A stretch of DNA of 43,380 nucleotides from JAAXHE01 sp964551635 (GTDB taxonomy: Bacteria; Latescibacterota; UBA2968; GCA-2709665), in the NCBI GenBank assembly GCA_964551635.1, contig CAZKDZ010000282.1, forward strand, positions 1 to 43,380. The letters run 5' to 3'. The translations under genes and the position numbers were made by a program. Below the pieces are notes generated by a model. That model made no database searches, had not been told where the DNA came from, and worked only from the letters and a program-made list of their open reading frames with translations. Positions 1-8,403 of the stretch are shown here, piece by piece. Each line of letters opens with the position of its first letter. Positions within the stretch are counted from its first letter, which is position 1.

Positions 1-444
1 GTCAACGACGGAGATCGCGTACTCGATCTGGGGTGCGGATACGGCGCGATCGGAATTGCTGCCGCGAATCGCGCCCGCGAAGTTCAGTTGCTGGATACCA
101 GCCTCCTGGCCGTCCGGTGCGCAAGGCGGAATATCGCACGCAACGGAGTGACGAACGCACGGGTCGCGCTGAGCGACGGCTTCGAAGCCGTTCAGGAGCG
201 GGTCTTCGATCTCATCCTGTGCAATCCGCCCACGCATGATGGCGCCGCAACGGCGCGTCGATTTGTTCAAGGCGCCGCACGGCATCTCGATTCGCAGGGG
301 CGATTCGCGGTCGTCGCGATGCGTCCGGGCCTGTACCTCAAGCCCATGAAGCGCGTCTTCGGTACGGTGGATCTGTTGGTATCTCGAAAGGGATATACCG
401 TCCTCTGCGCCCAGGGCGTGAAGTCGGCCATACACGCGGCTTGA
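1..444 (+). CDS. Class I SAM-dependent methyltransferase, RsmC-like (5' partial)
   Basis: The reading frame is already open at base 1, so the N-terminus is missing; 147 codons remain, ending in TGA. Residue 9-15 of the visible part is the SAM-binding motif DLGCGYG, and NPPTH at 75-79 matches the NPP[F/T]H catalytic motif of the MTS family (RsmC/RlmG), which methylates exocyclic amino groups of guanine in rRNA. The visible fragment matches the C-terminal catalytic half of RsmC or a stand-alone small MTS protein of about 200 residues; the window cannot tell which. It is followed by about 95 bases without a gene before the promoter of the molybdenum hydroxylase operon, so it is probably the last gene of an upstream unit. 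Methyltransferase class is seen; rRNA as substrate is inferred from the family. Confidence 0.85.
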   Translation, partial: VNDGDRVLDLGCGYGAIGIAAANRAREVQLLDTSLLAVRCARRNIARNGVTNARVALSDGFEAVQERVFDLILCNPPTHDGAATARRFVQGAARHLDSQGRFAVVAMRPGLYLKPMKRVFGTVDLLVSRKGYTVLCAQGVKSAIHAA

Positions 445-539
445 AGCGTCGCGGATCGCATGACGTCGCGGCCGAAAACGGAGTTCCGTCGCGATGCGCC
501 CGATGGCGAGGCGGACCGCATCGGGCGCCCGGAAAACCC

Positions 540-568
540 TTGACAACAGGCGAATGAGGCCTTATCGT
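540..568 (+). promoter_or_regulatory. Sigma70-type promoter for the molybdenum hydroxylase operon
   Basis: A perfect TTGACA (540-545) is separated by exactly 17 bases from TATCGT (563-568), which matches the -10 consensus at four of six positions. Transcription would start near 575, leaving about 70 bases of leader before the TTG start at 646. No competing promoter is apparent in the 200-base gap. Confidence 0.55.
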
Positions 569-645
569 TAGCCGCAATCCCGGGCATTTCAAACGGGTTA
601 GTTGCGCCCGGGAGGTCTACGACATCAGTACAGGAGGAACGAACC

Positions 646-1515
646 TTGCATGCGTTCGATTACGTTGCGCCACGATCTGTAGACGAAGCCGTCGACGTGC
701 TGTCCAGAAACGGGTCCGATGCCAGGATGTTGGCGGGCGGATCAGACATCATCGCACAGTTGAAAGAGGGGCGGCGTCGGGTGAAGGTGCTGGTGGATGT
801 CAAGAAGATTCCCGCTGCGAACGAACTCGCATTCGATCCAGGGGAGGGACTGACGATCGGGGCCGGGGTGTCCTGTTGCGACATCTACGAGAACGAGGAT
901 GTGGCGTCGAACTACCCGGCGCTCGTAGATTCAACGGAGCTGATCGGATCCATTCAGATTCAGGGCAGGGCGACAATTGGCGGGAACCTCTGCAATGCGT
1001 CGCCTGCGGCGGATACCATTCCAACGCTCATCGTACTTGGGGCTACCGCCAGAATCGCCGGCCCGGAGGGAGAAAGGGAAATTGCCGTGGAGGACTTTTG
1101 CACGGCGCCGGGGCAGACGGTGCTTCAGGACGGCGAATTCCTCGTTTCTCTCCATTTTCCCGCTCCCGTGGCGAACTCCGGTGCGTACTTCCTCCGGTTC
1201 ATTCCCAGGAACGAAATGGATATCGCGGTTGTCAACGCCGCGGCCTCCGTGGTATTGAACGCGGAGAAGAACGCGTTCGAGTCCGCCCGGATCGCTGTCG
1301 GCGCCGTGGCGCCAATTCCGCTTTTCCTGGCCGCGGCCGGGGCGGCCCTTGCCGGCAGCGAAATATCGGATCAATCAATCGAGATTGCAGCCGAGATCGC
1401 CCGGCAGTCCGCCAGACCCATTACGGACATGCGTGGTACCATTGAGCAACGCGTTCACCTGGCCGGCGTCCTTACCCGGCGAGCGGTTTGCGGCGCGGTG
1501 GAACGCGCCCGCTAG
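646..1515 (+). CDS. FAD-binding medium subunit of a xanthine dehydrogenase/CO dehydrogenase-family molybdenum hydroxylase (CoxM-like)
   Basis: The 289-residue protein has the layout of the FAD-binding molybdopterin dehydrogenase family: GGSD at 31-34 and the FAD-pyrophosphate motif TIGGNLCNASP at 110-120, followed by the C-terminal CO-dehydrogenase flavoprotein domain. It would pass electrons from the iron-sulfur subunit to the final acceptor. The start is TTG at 646; an AGGAGG at 632-637 lies eight bases upstream, and no ATG in frame is nearby. It is the first gene of the operon, 52 bases ahead of the 2Fe-2S subunit. Length is normal for a separate M subunit. The substrate of the enzyme cannot be read from this chain. 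Confidence 0.92.
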   Translation: MHAFDYVAPRSVDEAVDVLSRNGSDARMLAGGSDIIAQLKEGRRRVKVLVDVKKIPAANELAFDPGEGLTIGAGVSCCDIYENEDVASNYPALVDSTELIGSIQIQGRATIGGNLCNASPAADTIPTLIVLGATARIAGPEGEREIAVEDFCTAPGQTVLQDGEFLVSLHFPAPVANSGAYFLRFIPRNEMDIAVVNAAASVVLNAEKNAFESARIAVGAVAPIPLFLAAAGAALAGSEISDQSIEIAAEIARQSARPITDMRGTIEQRVHLAGVLTRRAVCGAVERAR

Positions 1516-1567
1516 TCAACGTGTCTGGAGTTTCCCGATAAATCGCGAATAAAGGAGTCCGCAAGAG

Positions 1568-2050
1568 ATGGCCGGCAAAGTTCATGTCACAACGACGATC
1601 AACGGAGAAGAAACAGAGTTCCTGTGCGAACCCAGGGATACGCTGCTGGAGGTGCTTCGAGACAACCTGGATCTCACCGGTGCCAAAGAAGGTTGCGGCA
1701 ACGGCAACTGCGGCGCCTGCAGCGTCATCGTCAACGGACGCGTCATCAACTCGTGTCTCGCGCTGGGCGTCGAGGCACAGGGGTGCGAAATCACAACGAT
1801 TGAAGGGGTGGCCACCGCGGAGGGCCTGCATCCGCTGCAGCAGAAGTTCCTCGAACACGCGGCGCTTCAGTGCGGCGTATGCACGCCCGGGTTTATCGTG
1901 GCGGCAAAAGCATTGCTCGATCGGGAACCGGAACCGGACGAGCACCGGATCCGACTGTGGCTGGCCGGAAATCTCTGCAGGTGCACCGGGTACGACAAGA
2001 TCGTCAGAGCAGTGATGGACACGGCCGGATCGATGAAGGAGACGGCCTGA
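1568..2050 (+). CDS. 2Fe-2S small subunit of molybdenum hydroxylase (CoxS-like)
   Basis: This 160-residue protein carries both iron-sulfur sites of the family. The plant-type ferredoxin cluster ligands are C43, C48, C51 and C63 (motif GCGNGNCGAC), and the second cluster on the four-helix bundle uses C102, C105, C137 and C139 (CGVC and CRC). It relays electrons between the molybdenum site and FAD. The stop codon TGA (2048-2050) shares a base with the ATG of the next gene, a TGATG junction that points to translational coupling with the catalytic subunit. All eight cysteines are present, so the subunit looks functional. Confidence 0.95.
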   Translation: MAGKVHVTTTINGEETEFLCEPRDTLLEVLRDNLDLTGAKEGCGNGNCGACSVIVNGRVINSCLALGVEAQGCEITTIEGVATAEGLHPLQQKFLEHAALQCGVCTPGFIVAAKALLDREPEPDEHRIRLWLAGNLCRCTGYDKIVRAVMDTAGSMKETA

Positions 2051-4329
2051 TGCCAACTGAGGACTATCTGGGATTACAAGAGTATAAGGTGCTGGGCACC
2101 AGGCCGATCAGGCACGATGGCGTGGACAAGGTTACGGGGCGCGCCATATACGGAGCCGACGTCCACATGTCCGGCCTGATCTACGGAAAGGTGTTGCGAA
2201 GTCCCCATGCCCACGCGCGCATTGTGTCCATCAATACCGATAAGGCGGAAGCGCTCGACGGCGTCAGGGCCGTTGCCACCGTCGCCGACATTCCCGTGCC
2301 TGAGAAGAAGGTTGAGGACCTGGGAGAAGGCGCGGCCAATATGGTTGACCTGCGCGCCAACGTACTGGCCGACGGCAAGGTGGTCTACGACGGCCACGCG
2401 GTGGCGGCCGTGGCCGCGACGAGCGCTCATATTGCGGAGGAAGCGCTTGGGCTGATCGACGTGGAATACGAAGTACTGGAGCCGCTGCTCGACGTGAGGG
2501 AGGCGATGAATCCGGAATCCCCGCTTCTGCATGAATCCCTCACCACCGAGTCGCTGGGCGAAGACACCGGAAAGCCAAGCAATATCGCCACGCATTTTCA
2601 GCATAAGCTGGGGGATATCGAGTCGGCATTCGAAGAGGCCGACGTGGTGATCGAACGGGAGTTTTCTACCGACACGGTACACCAGGGATACATCGAACCG
2701 CAGAATGCCACGGCGCTCTGGAACCCCGACGGGCGTCTTACGGTCTGGTGCAGCACCCAGGGATCGTTTACGGTGCGCGAACAGCTGGCGGGGCTGCTTC
2801 AGATATCACCGGTGAATATCCGGGTGGTCCCGACCGAAATCGGTGGGGGATTCGGCGGCAAGATCCGGGTGTACCTGGAACCGGTTGCCGCTGTACTTTC
2901 GAAAAAGTCCGGTCATCCGGTGAAAATGGTGATGAGCCGCGACGAAGTGCTGAAGGCCACGGGACCCACTCCCGGATCCTACATCCGTGTGAAGATGGGC
3001 GCTACCAACGACGGCAAGCTGGTGGCCGCACAGGCCTACCTGGCCTACGAATCGGGCGGGTTCGCCGGAGCCTGGGCCGAACCCGGCGCCATGTGCATTT
3101 TCGCTCCCTATGAGATCGCAAACGTGGTCATCGACGGGTACAATGTTGTTGTAAACAAGCCCCAGACGATGGCCTATAGAGCACCCGGCGCCACCAATGC
3201 GGCCTTTGCGTCGGAGACCATCATCGACGAGATTTGCGAGAGGCTTGGCGAAGATCCGCTCGAGTTCCGCATGAAGAATACGGCAAGAGAAGGTACACGA
3301 AGGGCAGACGGTCCCACGTTTCCCCGCATCGGCCACGAGGAAGTGTTACGGGCGGCGATGACAAGCGAACACTACAACGCGCCCCTGGAGGGAAAAAACA
3401 GAGGTCGCGGCGTGGCTTCCGGCTTCTGGTTCAACGTGGGGCTCAAGTCCAGCGCGTGTGCGTCTGTCAATACCGACGGCACCGTAAGCCTGGTCGAAGG
3501 GTCCACCGATATCGGCGGTACGCGAACCTCGGTGGCGATGCAGCTTGCCGAGCCGTTGGGCATCCCGGCGGAAGACGTGAATCCGGTCGTGGCGGATACG
3601 GACGGCGTTGGGGAGACCGACGTGACAGGCGGAAGCCGGGTGACGTTCGCCACAGGCTGGGCGGCATACAATGCAGCACAGGACATCATCGCGCAAATGG
3701 TTGGGCGCGCCGCGAAATACTGGGAGATTTCACCCGACGACGTGGCTTTCGAAGACGGCGCGTTCAAATCCAGGTCAGATCCGTCGAAATCCTTGACATT
3801 CAAGGAGCTGGCTGGAAAACTTAATGAGACAGGAGGGCCTGTCGTCGGACGTGCGACCGTCGATCCGCAGGGAGTGGGAGGCGCGTTTTCCTTGATGATC
3901 GCGGACGTCGAAACCGATCCCGATACCGGCAAGGTGGATATTCTCAGGGTCACCATGGTACAGGACGCGGGCAAGGCCATCCATCCCGCATACGTAGAGG
4001 GTCAGATGCAGGGGGGCGCGGCGCAGGGGATCGGTTGGGGCCTGAACGAAGAGTATTGGTATAACGACAGGGGTGAGTTGACCAACGCCAGCCTGCTGGA
4101 CTACCGGATGCCAACGTGCCTGGACCTGCCGATGATCGAAACCATAATCGTGGAGGTTCCAAACCCCGGTCATCCGTACGGAGTGCGCGGCGTGGGAGAA
4201 GCGCCCATCGTGCCGCCGCCGGCCGCGCTCGCCAATGCCATCTACCGTGCCGCGGGGATCCGGATGAACGTGTTGCCTATGTCTCCCGGCAACGTCCTTA
4301 AAGCGCTTTGGGACAGTAACGGACCATAA
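2050..4329 (+). CDS. Molybdopterin-binding catalytic subunit of molybdenum hydroxylase, copy 1
   Basis: The protein has 759 residues and belongs to the xanthine dehydrogenase/aldehyde oxidase large-subunit family. GGGFGGK lies at about 265-271, the active-site loop reads AYRAPGA, and the catalytic glutamate is in GVRGVGE (E717 or so). The loop has neither the VAYRCSFR of form I CO dehydrogenase nor its cysteine, so oxidation of carbon monoxide by a Cu-Mo site is unlikely; hydroxylation of an aromatic heterocycle or an aldehyde fits better. The start is ATG 2050, coupled to the small subunit; the frame stays open upstream into that gene, but that part is only a shadow. A near-identical paralogue follows 63 bases downstream. 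Confidence 0.93.
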   Translation: MPTEDYLGLQEYKVLGTRPIRHDGVDKVTGRAIYGADVHMSGLIYGKVLRSPHAHARIVSINTDKAEALDGVRAVATVADIPVPEKKVEDLGEGAANMVDLRANVLADGKVVYDGHAVAAVAATSAHIAEEALGLIDVEYEVLEPLLDVREAMNPESPLLHESLTTESLGEDTGKPSNIATHFQHKLGDIESAFEEADVVIEREFSTDTVHQGYIEPQNATALWNPDGRLTVWCSTQGSFTVREQLAGLLQISPVNIRVVPTEIGGGFGGKIRVYLEPVAAVLSKKSGHPVKMVMSRDEVLKATGPTPGSYIRVKMGATNDGKLVAAQAYLAYESGGFAGAWAEPGAMCIFAPYEIANVVIDGYNVVVNKPQTMAYRAPGATNAAFASETIIDEICERLGEDPLEFRMKNTAREGTRRADGPTFPRIGHEEVLRAAMTSEHYNAPLEGKNRGRGVASGFWFNVGLKSSACASVNTDGTVSLVEGSTDIGGTRTSVAMQLAEPLGIPAEDVNPVVADTDGVGETDVTGGSRVTFATGWAAYNAAQDIIAQMVGRAAKYWEISPDDVAFEDGAFKSRSDPSKSLTFKELAGKLNETGGPVVGRATVDPQGVGGAFSLMIADVETDPDTGKVDILRVTMVQDAGKAIHPAYVEGQMQGGAAQGIGWGLNEEYWYNDRGELTNASLLDYRMPTCLDLPMIETIIVEVPNPGHPYGVRGVGEAPIVPPPAALANAIYRAAGIRMNVLPMSPGNVLKALWDSNGP

Positions 4330-4392
4330 ACAGGGACCTGCGCGTGCCCCGCGTTGCGGTGCCGTGCGCCAATTTCCGGAGAATTGAACACA

Positions 4393-6696
4393 ATGGCCAC
4401 GAAGACCGAAGACTATCTTGGCATCGAAAGCTACAATGTTGTGGGAACCCGGCCGATTCGCCACGACGGTACGGACAAGGTGACGGGCCGCGCGAAGTAC
4501 GGAGCGGATACCCACACTTCGGGCGTCTTGATCGGAAAAACCCTGCGCAGCCCGCATGCGCACGCCCGTATTCTATCCGTTGATACGAGTGCTGCCGAAG
4601 CCCTTCCGGGCGTAAAGGCCGTGATAACGGGCGCCGACCTCGCGCAACACTACGAAGACAAGGTGGCCGCCATCGGGGAGGAGTCCGTTAACCTGCCCGA
4701 CCTGATCAAGAATGTGCTGGCTTCGGAGAAAGTGCTTTACGAGGGTCATGCGGTCGCGGCTGTTGCGGCGACGTCGGCCCATATCGCGGAAGAAGCCCTT
4801 GAACTGATACGCGTGGAATACGAAGTTCTGGATCCCGTACTCGACGTCCGTCCCGCCATGGAAGAGGGCGCGCCAATCCTGCACGAAAGCATGAGGATGA
4901 AGTCACTCGGACAGACGACGGATCATGCGGGAAATATCGCCAGTCATTTCCAGCATTCTCTTGGAGACATCGAGCGGGGATTCGCCGAAGCAGATGTGGT
5001 GGTTGAACGGGAGTTCAGCACACAGACGGTACACCAGGGTTACATAGAACCCCATAACGCAACGGCATATTGGAATCTGGACGACCAGATCACCATCTGG
5101 ACAAGTACTCAGGGGCCGTTCGAGGTACGAGATCAGGTCGCGGTCGTATTGGGCGTGCCGGTCTCCAGGGTCCGGGTGGTGCCGGCGGAGATCGGCGGCG
5201 GCTTCGGCGGCAAGTTTCGTGTCTACCAGGAACCGACGGCCGCAGTGATGTCCAGGATGACGGGCAAGCCCGTAAAGATGGTAATGAGCCGGACGGAAGT
5301 CCTGAAGGCGACGGGTCCGACTCCGGGCTCCTACATGACGGTGAAGATGGGCGCAACGAACGACGGCAGGCTGGTCGCCGCTCAGGCGTATCTCGCCTAC
5401 GAAGCAGGGGCATATCCGGGGTCACCCGTGGGAGCCGGCGCCGGCTGTATCTTTTCTCCATACGAAATCCCCAACGTCGTCATCGACGGGTACGACGTGG
5501 TCGTGAACAAGCCGCAGACCTCCGCATACCGTGCGCCAGGGGCAACCAATGGCGCATTCGCGGCCGAAACGGTGATCGACGAGATCTGCGAAATCCTTCA
5601 TACCGACCCGCTCGAGTTTCGCCTGAAGAACTCCGCCAGGGAGGGCAGCCGGCGGGCCGACGGCCCGGTGTTTCCCCGGATCGGCCACGACGAATGCGTA
5701 AAAGCGGCGATGGCGTCAGACCATTACCAATCCAGCCTCGAAGGACCCAACCGGGGTCGGGGTGTGGCATCGGGGTTCTGGTTCAACGGGGGAGGCACTT
5801 CCACTGTGATGGTCAGCGTCAATGCCGACGGCACGGTCAACCTGGTCGAAGGCTCTCCCGATATCGGTGGTACACGTACCTCAATCGCCATGCAGGTCGC
5901 AGAGGTGCTGGGCATCCCGGCCGCGCAGGTGAAGCCCATGGTGGTGGATACCGATGCCATTGGACAGACAGACGGTACCGGCGGAAGCCGGGTGACGTTT
6001 GCCACGGGTTGGGCGGGATACGAGGCCGCCATGGACGCAAAGCGTCAGATGGAGGCCAGAGCGGCGAGATTGTGGGAGATATCGGAGGACGACGTCGTTT
6101 TCGAAGGCGGTGTGTTCAAATCAAGGTCGGCTCCCGAGAAGTCGATCACGTTTAGCAAACTGGCCGGCAAGCTGGGCGCCACGGGCGGCCCCGTTGTCGG
6201 GCGGGCGGCAGTGGCCGGAAAAGCAGCGGGGCCTGCGTACGCCGTTATGGTGGTGGACGTGGAAGTCGATCCCGAGACCGGAAAGGTGGACATTCTCAGG
6301 GTCACCATCGTTCAGGATGCAGGTAAAGCCATACATCCCTCGTACGTGGAAGGGCAGATGCAGGGCGGCGTGGCACAGGGCATCGGATGGGCATTGAACG
6401 AAGAATACTTTTACAACGATGCGGGCGACCTGGTGAACGCCAGCCTTCTGGACTACCGGATGCCAACCTGCCTGGATCTGCCGATGATCGAGACGGTAAT
6501 CGTGGAAGTACCCAATCCCGGCCACCCGTACGGTGTGCGGGGCGTGGGAGAAGTACCCATTGTTCCTCCACCGGCCGCCGTGGCGAATGCGATCTACGAT
6601 GCCGTGGGCGTGCGTATGCGCGATCTGCCCATGTCGCCCGGCCGTGTTCTGAAGACGCTCATCTCGAACAATGGCGGAGGCAACGGGAAGGGGTGA
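4393..6696 (+). CDS. Molybdopterin-binding catalytic subunit of molybdenum hydroxylase, copy 2 (tandem paralogue)
   Basis: The 767-residue protein aligns with the preceding gene from end to end by eye, starting with the shared TEDYLG opening and including GGGFGGK (about 268-274), AYRAPGA and GVRGVGE (E720 or so). ATG 4393 is chosen because GGAG at 4378-4381 precedes it and the homology to copy 1 begins there; an earlier in-frame ATG at 4354 would add 13 residues absent from copy 1. Both copies keep the catalytic glutamate, so neither looks dead. The operon has only one FAD and one 2Fe-2S subunit, so the two large subunits probably share them, giving two enzymes with different substrates, or one replaced the other under different conditions. 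Confidence 0.93.
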   Translation: MATKTEDYLGIESYNVVGTRPIRHDGTDKVTGRAKYGADTHTSGVLIGKTLRSPHAHARILSVDTSAAEALPGVKAVITGADLAQHYEDKVAAIGEESVNLPDLIKNVLASEKVLYEGHAVAAVAATSAHIAEEALELIRVEYEVLDPVLDVRPAMEEGAPILHESMRMKSLGQTTDHAGNIASHFQHSLGDIERGFAEADVVVEREFSTQTVHQGYIEPHNATAYWNLDDQITIWTSTQGPFEVRDQVAVVLGVPVSRVRVVPAEIGGGFGGKFRVYQEPTAAVMSRMTGKPVKMVMSRTEVLKATGPTPGSYMTVKMGATNDGRLVAAQAYLAYEAGAYPGSPVGAGAGCIFSPYEIPNVVIDGYDVVVNKPQTSAYRAPGATNGAFAAETVIDEICEILHTDPLEFRLKNSAREGSRRADGPVFPRIGHDECVKAAMASDHYQSSLEGPNRGRGVASGFWFNGGGTSTVMVSVNADGTVNLVEGSPDIGGTRTSIAMQVAEVLGIPAAQVKPMVVDTDAIGQTDGTGGSRVTFATGWAGYEAAMDAKRQMEARAARLWEISEDDVVFEGGVFKSRSAPEKSITFSKLAGKLGATGGPVVGRAAVAGKAAGPAYAVMVVDVEVDPETGKVDILRVTIVQDAGKAIHPSYVEGQMQGGVAQGIGWALNEEYFYNDAGDLVNASLLDYRMPTCLDLPMIETVIVEVPNPGHPYGVRGVGEVPIVPPPAAVANAIYDAVGVRMRDLPMSPGRVLKTLISNNGGGNGKG

Positions 6697-6702
6697 GGAG
6701 TC

Positions 6703-6969
6703 ATGCCGGAGGTCTGGATACCGTCCCTTCTGCGCAGTCTCACCGACGGTCAGGAGCAGGTTCAGATTCCCGGAGAGACCGTACGGGAGGTCATCGAAAA
6801 CCTTGAAGCGCGGTTCCCGGGAATCAGTGACCGAATCTGCGAAGAGGGCCGAATCAAGCCCGGTCTGGCTGTTGCCATCGACGGCGTTGTCGGCAATGAC
6901 GGAATGCGCCAGAGGGTCGAAGAGAAGAGCGAGGTTCACTTTGTGACCGCCATCAGTGGCGGTCTTTAG
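6703..6969 (+). CDS. MoaD/ThiS-family ubiquitin-like sulfur carrier
   Basis: This 88-residue protein has the beta-grasp pattern of MoaD/ThiS: a hydrophobic N-terminal strand, the TVREVIENLEARFPG helix region, and the segment EVHFVTAISGGL at the C-terminus. Family members carry sulfur as a thiocarboxylate on the terminal glycine of GG, in molybdopterin synthesis (MoaD), thiamine (ThiS) or cysteine synthesis (CysO). Here one leucine follows the GG, so the glycine is not terminal unless that residue is removed. The gene starts six bases after the second catalytic subunit and a GAGGAG lies just ahead of the ATG, so it belongs to the operon. A role in making or sulfurating the molybdenum cofactor is inferred from position. 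Confidence 0.8.
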   Translation: MPEVWIPSLLRSLTDGQEQVQIPGETVREVIENLEARFPGISDRICEEGRIKPGLAVAIDGVVGNDGMRQRVEEKSEVHFVTAISGGL

Positions 6970-6970
6970 C

Positions 6971-7138
6971 CTTAGCAGTCCGTTGAAAAAGTCCATCCGG
7001 GCTACGGCCGGCCTCTGCGGTCGAAATACTGCGTAGCGCTCCCTCGCCGAATCGAGGGATGGGACTCGGTCGCGCGCCTTGTCTTCGACCACGATGGCTC
7101 GGCCTCGCCTGCAGAGCAACTTTCTCAACGGACTGTTA
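6971..7138 (+). mobile_element. MITE-like fold-back element with terminal inverted repeats
   Basis: The ends are AGTCCGTTGAAAAAGT (6977-6992) and ACTTTCTCAACGGACT (7119-7134), inverted copies differing at one of 16 positions; the similarity continues outward as TTAGC/CTAAC. The interior also folds back: GGTCGAA near 7018-7024 pairs with TTCGACC at 7084-7090, and CCCTCG...CGAGGG forms a central hairpin. It contains no credible gene. Size and structure fit a non-autonomous miniature element or a palindromic intergenic repeat. No direct target duplication is obvious. It may also end transcription of the molybdenum operon. Confidence 0.7.
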
Positions 7139-7231
7139 GACGGTCAAGATTCTGTCGGCCAGTGGTTTACGTCTAGCCGCTGGCTGTTTTTTTTCCGGCG
7201 CACACGCGTCTGCCGCATCCGGGCAGCGAGT

Positions 7232-8323
7232 ATGGCCCTCCATATCGGCATTATCGGCCTGCCAAATGTGGGAAAGTCGACCCTGTTCAATGCGCTGACC
7301 AGGGCCGGCGTTGAAGCGTCGAACTATCCTTTCTGTACCGTCGAGCCGAATGTCGGCGTCGTGGAGGTACCCGACGAGCGTCTTCAACGGCTGGATGAAT
7401 TGCTCCACCCTGAAGCCTGCATACCCTCGTTCGTTCACTTTGTGGATATTGCCGGCCTGGTCCGGGGAGCCAGCCGCGGCGAAGGTCTCGGCAACCGTTT
7501 TCTGGCGCGGATTCGGGAGGTGGACGCCCTGATTCATCTGGTACGCTGCTACGAAAGCGGGAATGTGCCGCACGTGGATGGCGGGGTGGATCCGGTGCGG
7601 GACGTCGAAACCGTCGATACCGAGCTCAAACTGGCCGATCTCGAATCGGCGGAAGGGATCGCCGGCCGACTCGAGAAAGTCCTGCGTTCGCACCCGCGGG
7701 CTCCGGAACGCGATGCATACGAAGCGCTTGGATTGGCCATCGCAGGACTCGAAAGGTCTGTGCCTGTACGGGAACAGGAACTGACGGATGCGCAGTTGGA
7801 TGTTCTTGCGCCTTTCAGTTTTCTTACCGCCAAACCCGTATTGTACGTGTCGAACGTTTCCGAGATGGATCTACCTGACGGAGGCGCCGCCACAGCCCAA
7901 CTGCGGGCCCTCGTCGGCAAACACAACCTGCTGCCGCTCGCGGCGCAGATCGAAGCGGAACTTGGCGAGTTGCCGCAGGCCGAACGACAGGACTTTGTCG
8001 AGGATCTGGGGTTGGACGAACCGGGCGTCAGCCGGCTGATTCGGGCGGGATACGTCCTGCTGGGTCTGATTACCTTCTACACCACGGCGAACGAAAAGCT
8101 GCAGGCCTGGGAAGTTCGTGAAGGCACAAGGGCCGCAGCGGCCGCCGGAAGGATCCACACGGACATGGAGCGTGGGTTCATCAGGGCGGAGGTTGCCGCC
8201 TGCAGGGATGTTCTGGCCGCCGGCGGCATCGACGGATTGCGCGAAACGGGTAGAGTGCGCGCGGAAGGAAGGCAATATCTGGTTCAGGACGGCGACGTTA
8301 TCAGGTTTCTCTTCAATGAATGA
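7232..8323 (+). CDS. ychF: Redox-regulated ATPase/GTPase YchF (OLA1 family)
   Basis: The protein has 363 residues, the usual length for YchF. The P-loop GLPNVGKST is at 9-17, switch II reads DIAGLVRGAS, the base-recognition motif is the NxxE type (NVSE) that gives OLA1/YchF its preference for ATP, and the C-terminus is a TGS domain (LGLITFYT ... RAAAAAGRIHTDMERGFIRAE). It is a ribosome-associated P-loop ATPase linked to translation and oxidative stress. The start ATG 7232 is set by homology to the conserved N-terminus; the open frame upstream runs into the MITE-like repeat and is not coding. No strong ribosome binding site is seen. Confidence 0.95.
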   Translation: MALHIGIIGLPNVGKSTLFNALTRAGVEASNYPFCTVEPNVGVVEVPDERLQRLDELLHPEACIPSFVHFVDIAGLVRGASRGEGLGNRFLARIREVDALIHLVRCYESGNVPHVDGGVDPVRDVETVDTELKLADLESAEGIAGRLEKVLRSHPRAPERDAYEALGLAIAGLERSVPVREQELTDAQLDVLAPFSFLTAKPVLYVSNVSEMDLPDGGAATAQLRALVGKHNLLPLAAQIEAELGELPQAERQDFVEDLGLDEPGVSRLIRAGYVLLGLITFYTTANEKLQAWEVREGTRAAAAAGRIHTDMERGFIRAEVAACRDVLAAGGIDGLRETGRVRAEGRQYLVQDGDVIRFLFNE

Positions 8324-8403
8324 TCGCACGATGTCGGGCTGCGCGCCCCATCAACGGGACGGCGCCGGCTACCTTGTATTCACAGAGACAAGGGGGTAAC
8401 CCT

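Noticed and set aside
1870..2049. Extension of the first catalytic subunit 60 codons upstream
   Set aside because: The frame is open but runs antiparallel to nothing and overlaps the well-supported 2Fe-2S subunit; homology with copy 2 begins at ATG 2050.
5070..6155. Long plus-strand frame (361 codons) inside the second catalytic subunit
   Set aside because: Arg/Gly-rich composition typical of a shadow frame in GC-rich DNA; the true gene in the other frame has catalytic motifs throughout.
2050..6696. Assignment as aerobic CO dehydrogenase
   Set aside because: The active-site loop AYRAPGA lacks the cysteine of form I CoxL, and no CoxD/E/F accessory genes are present.
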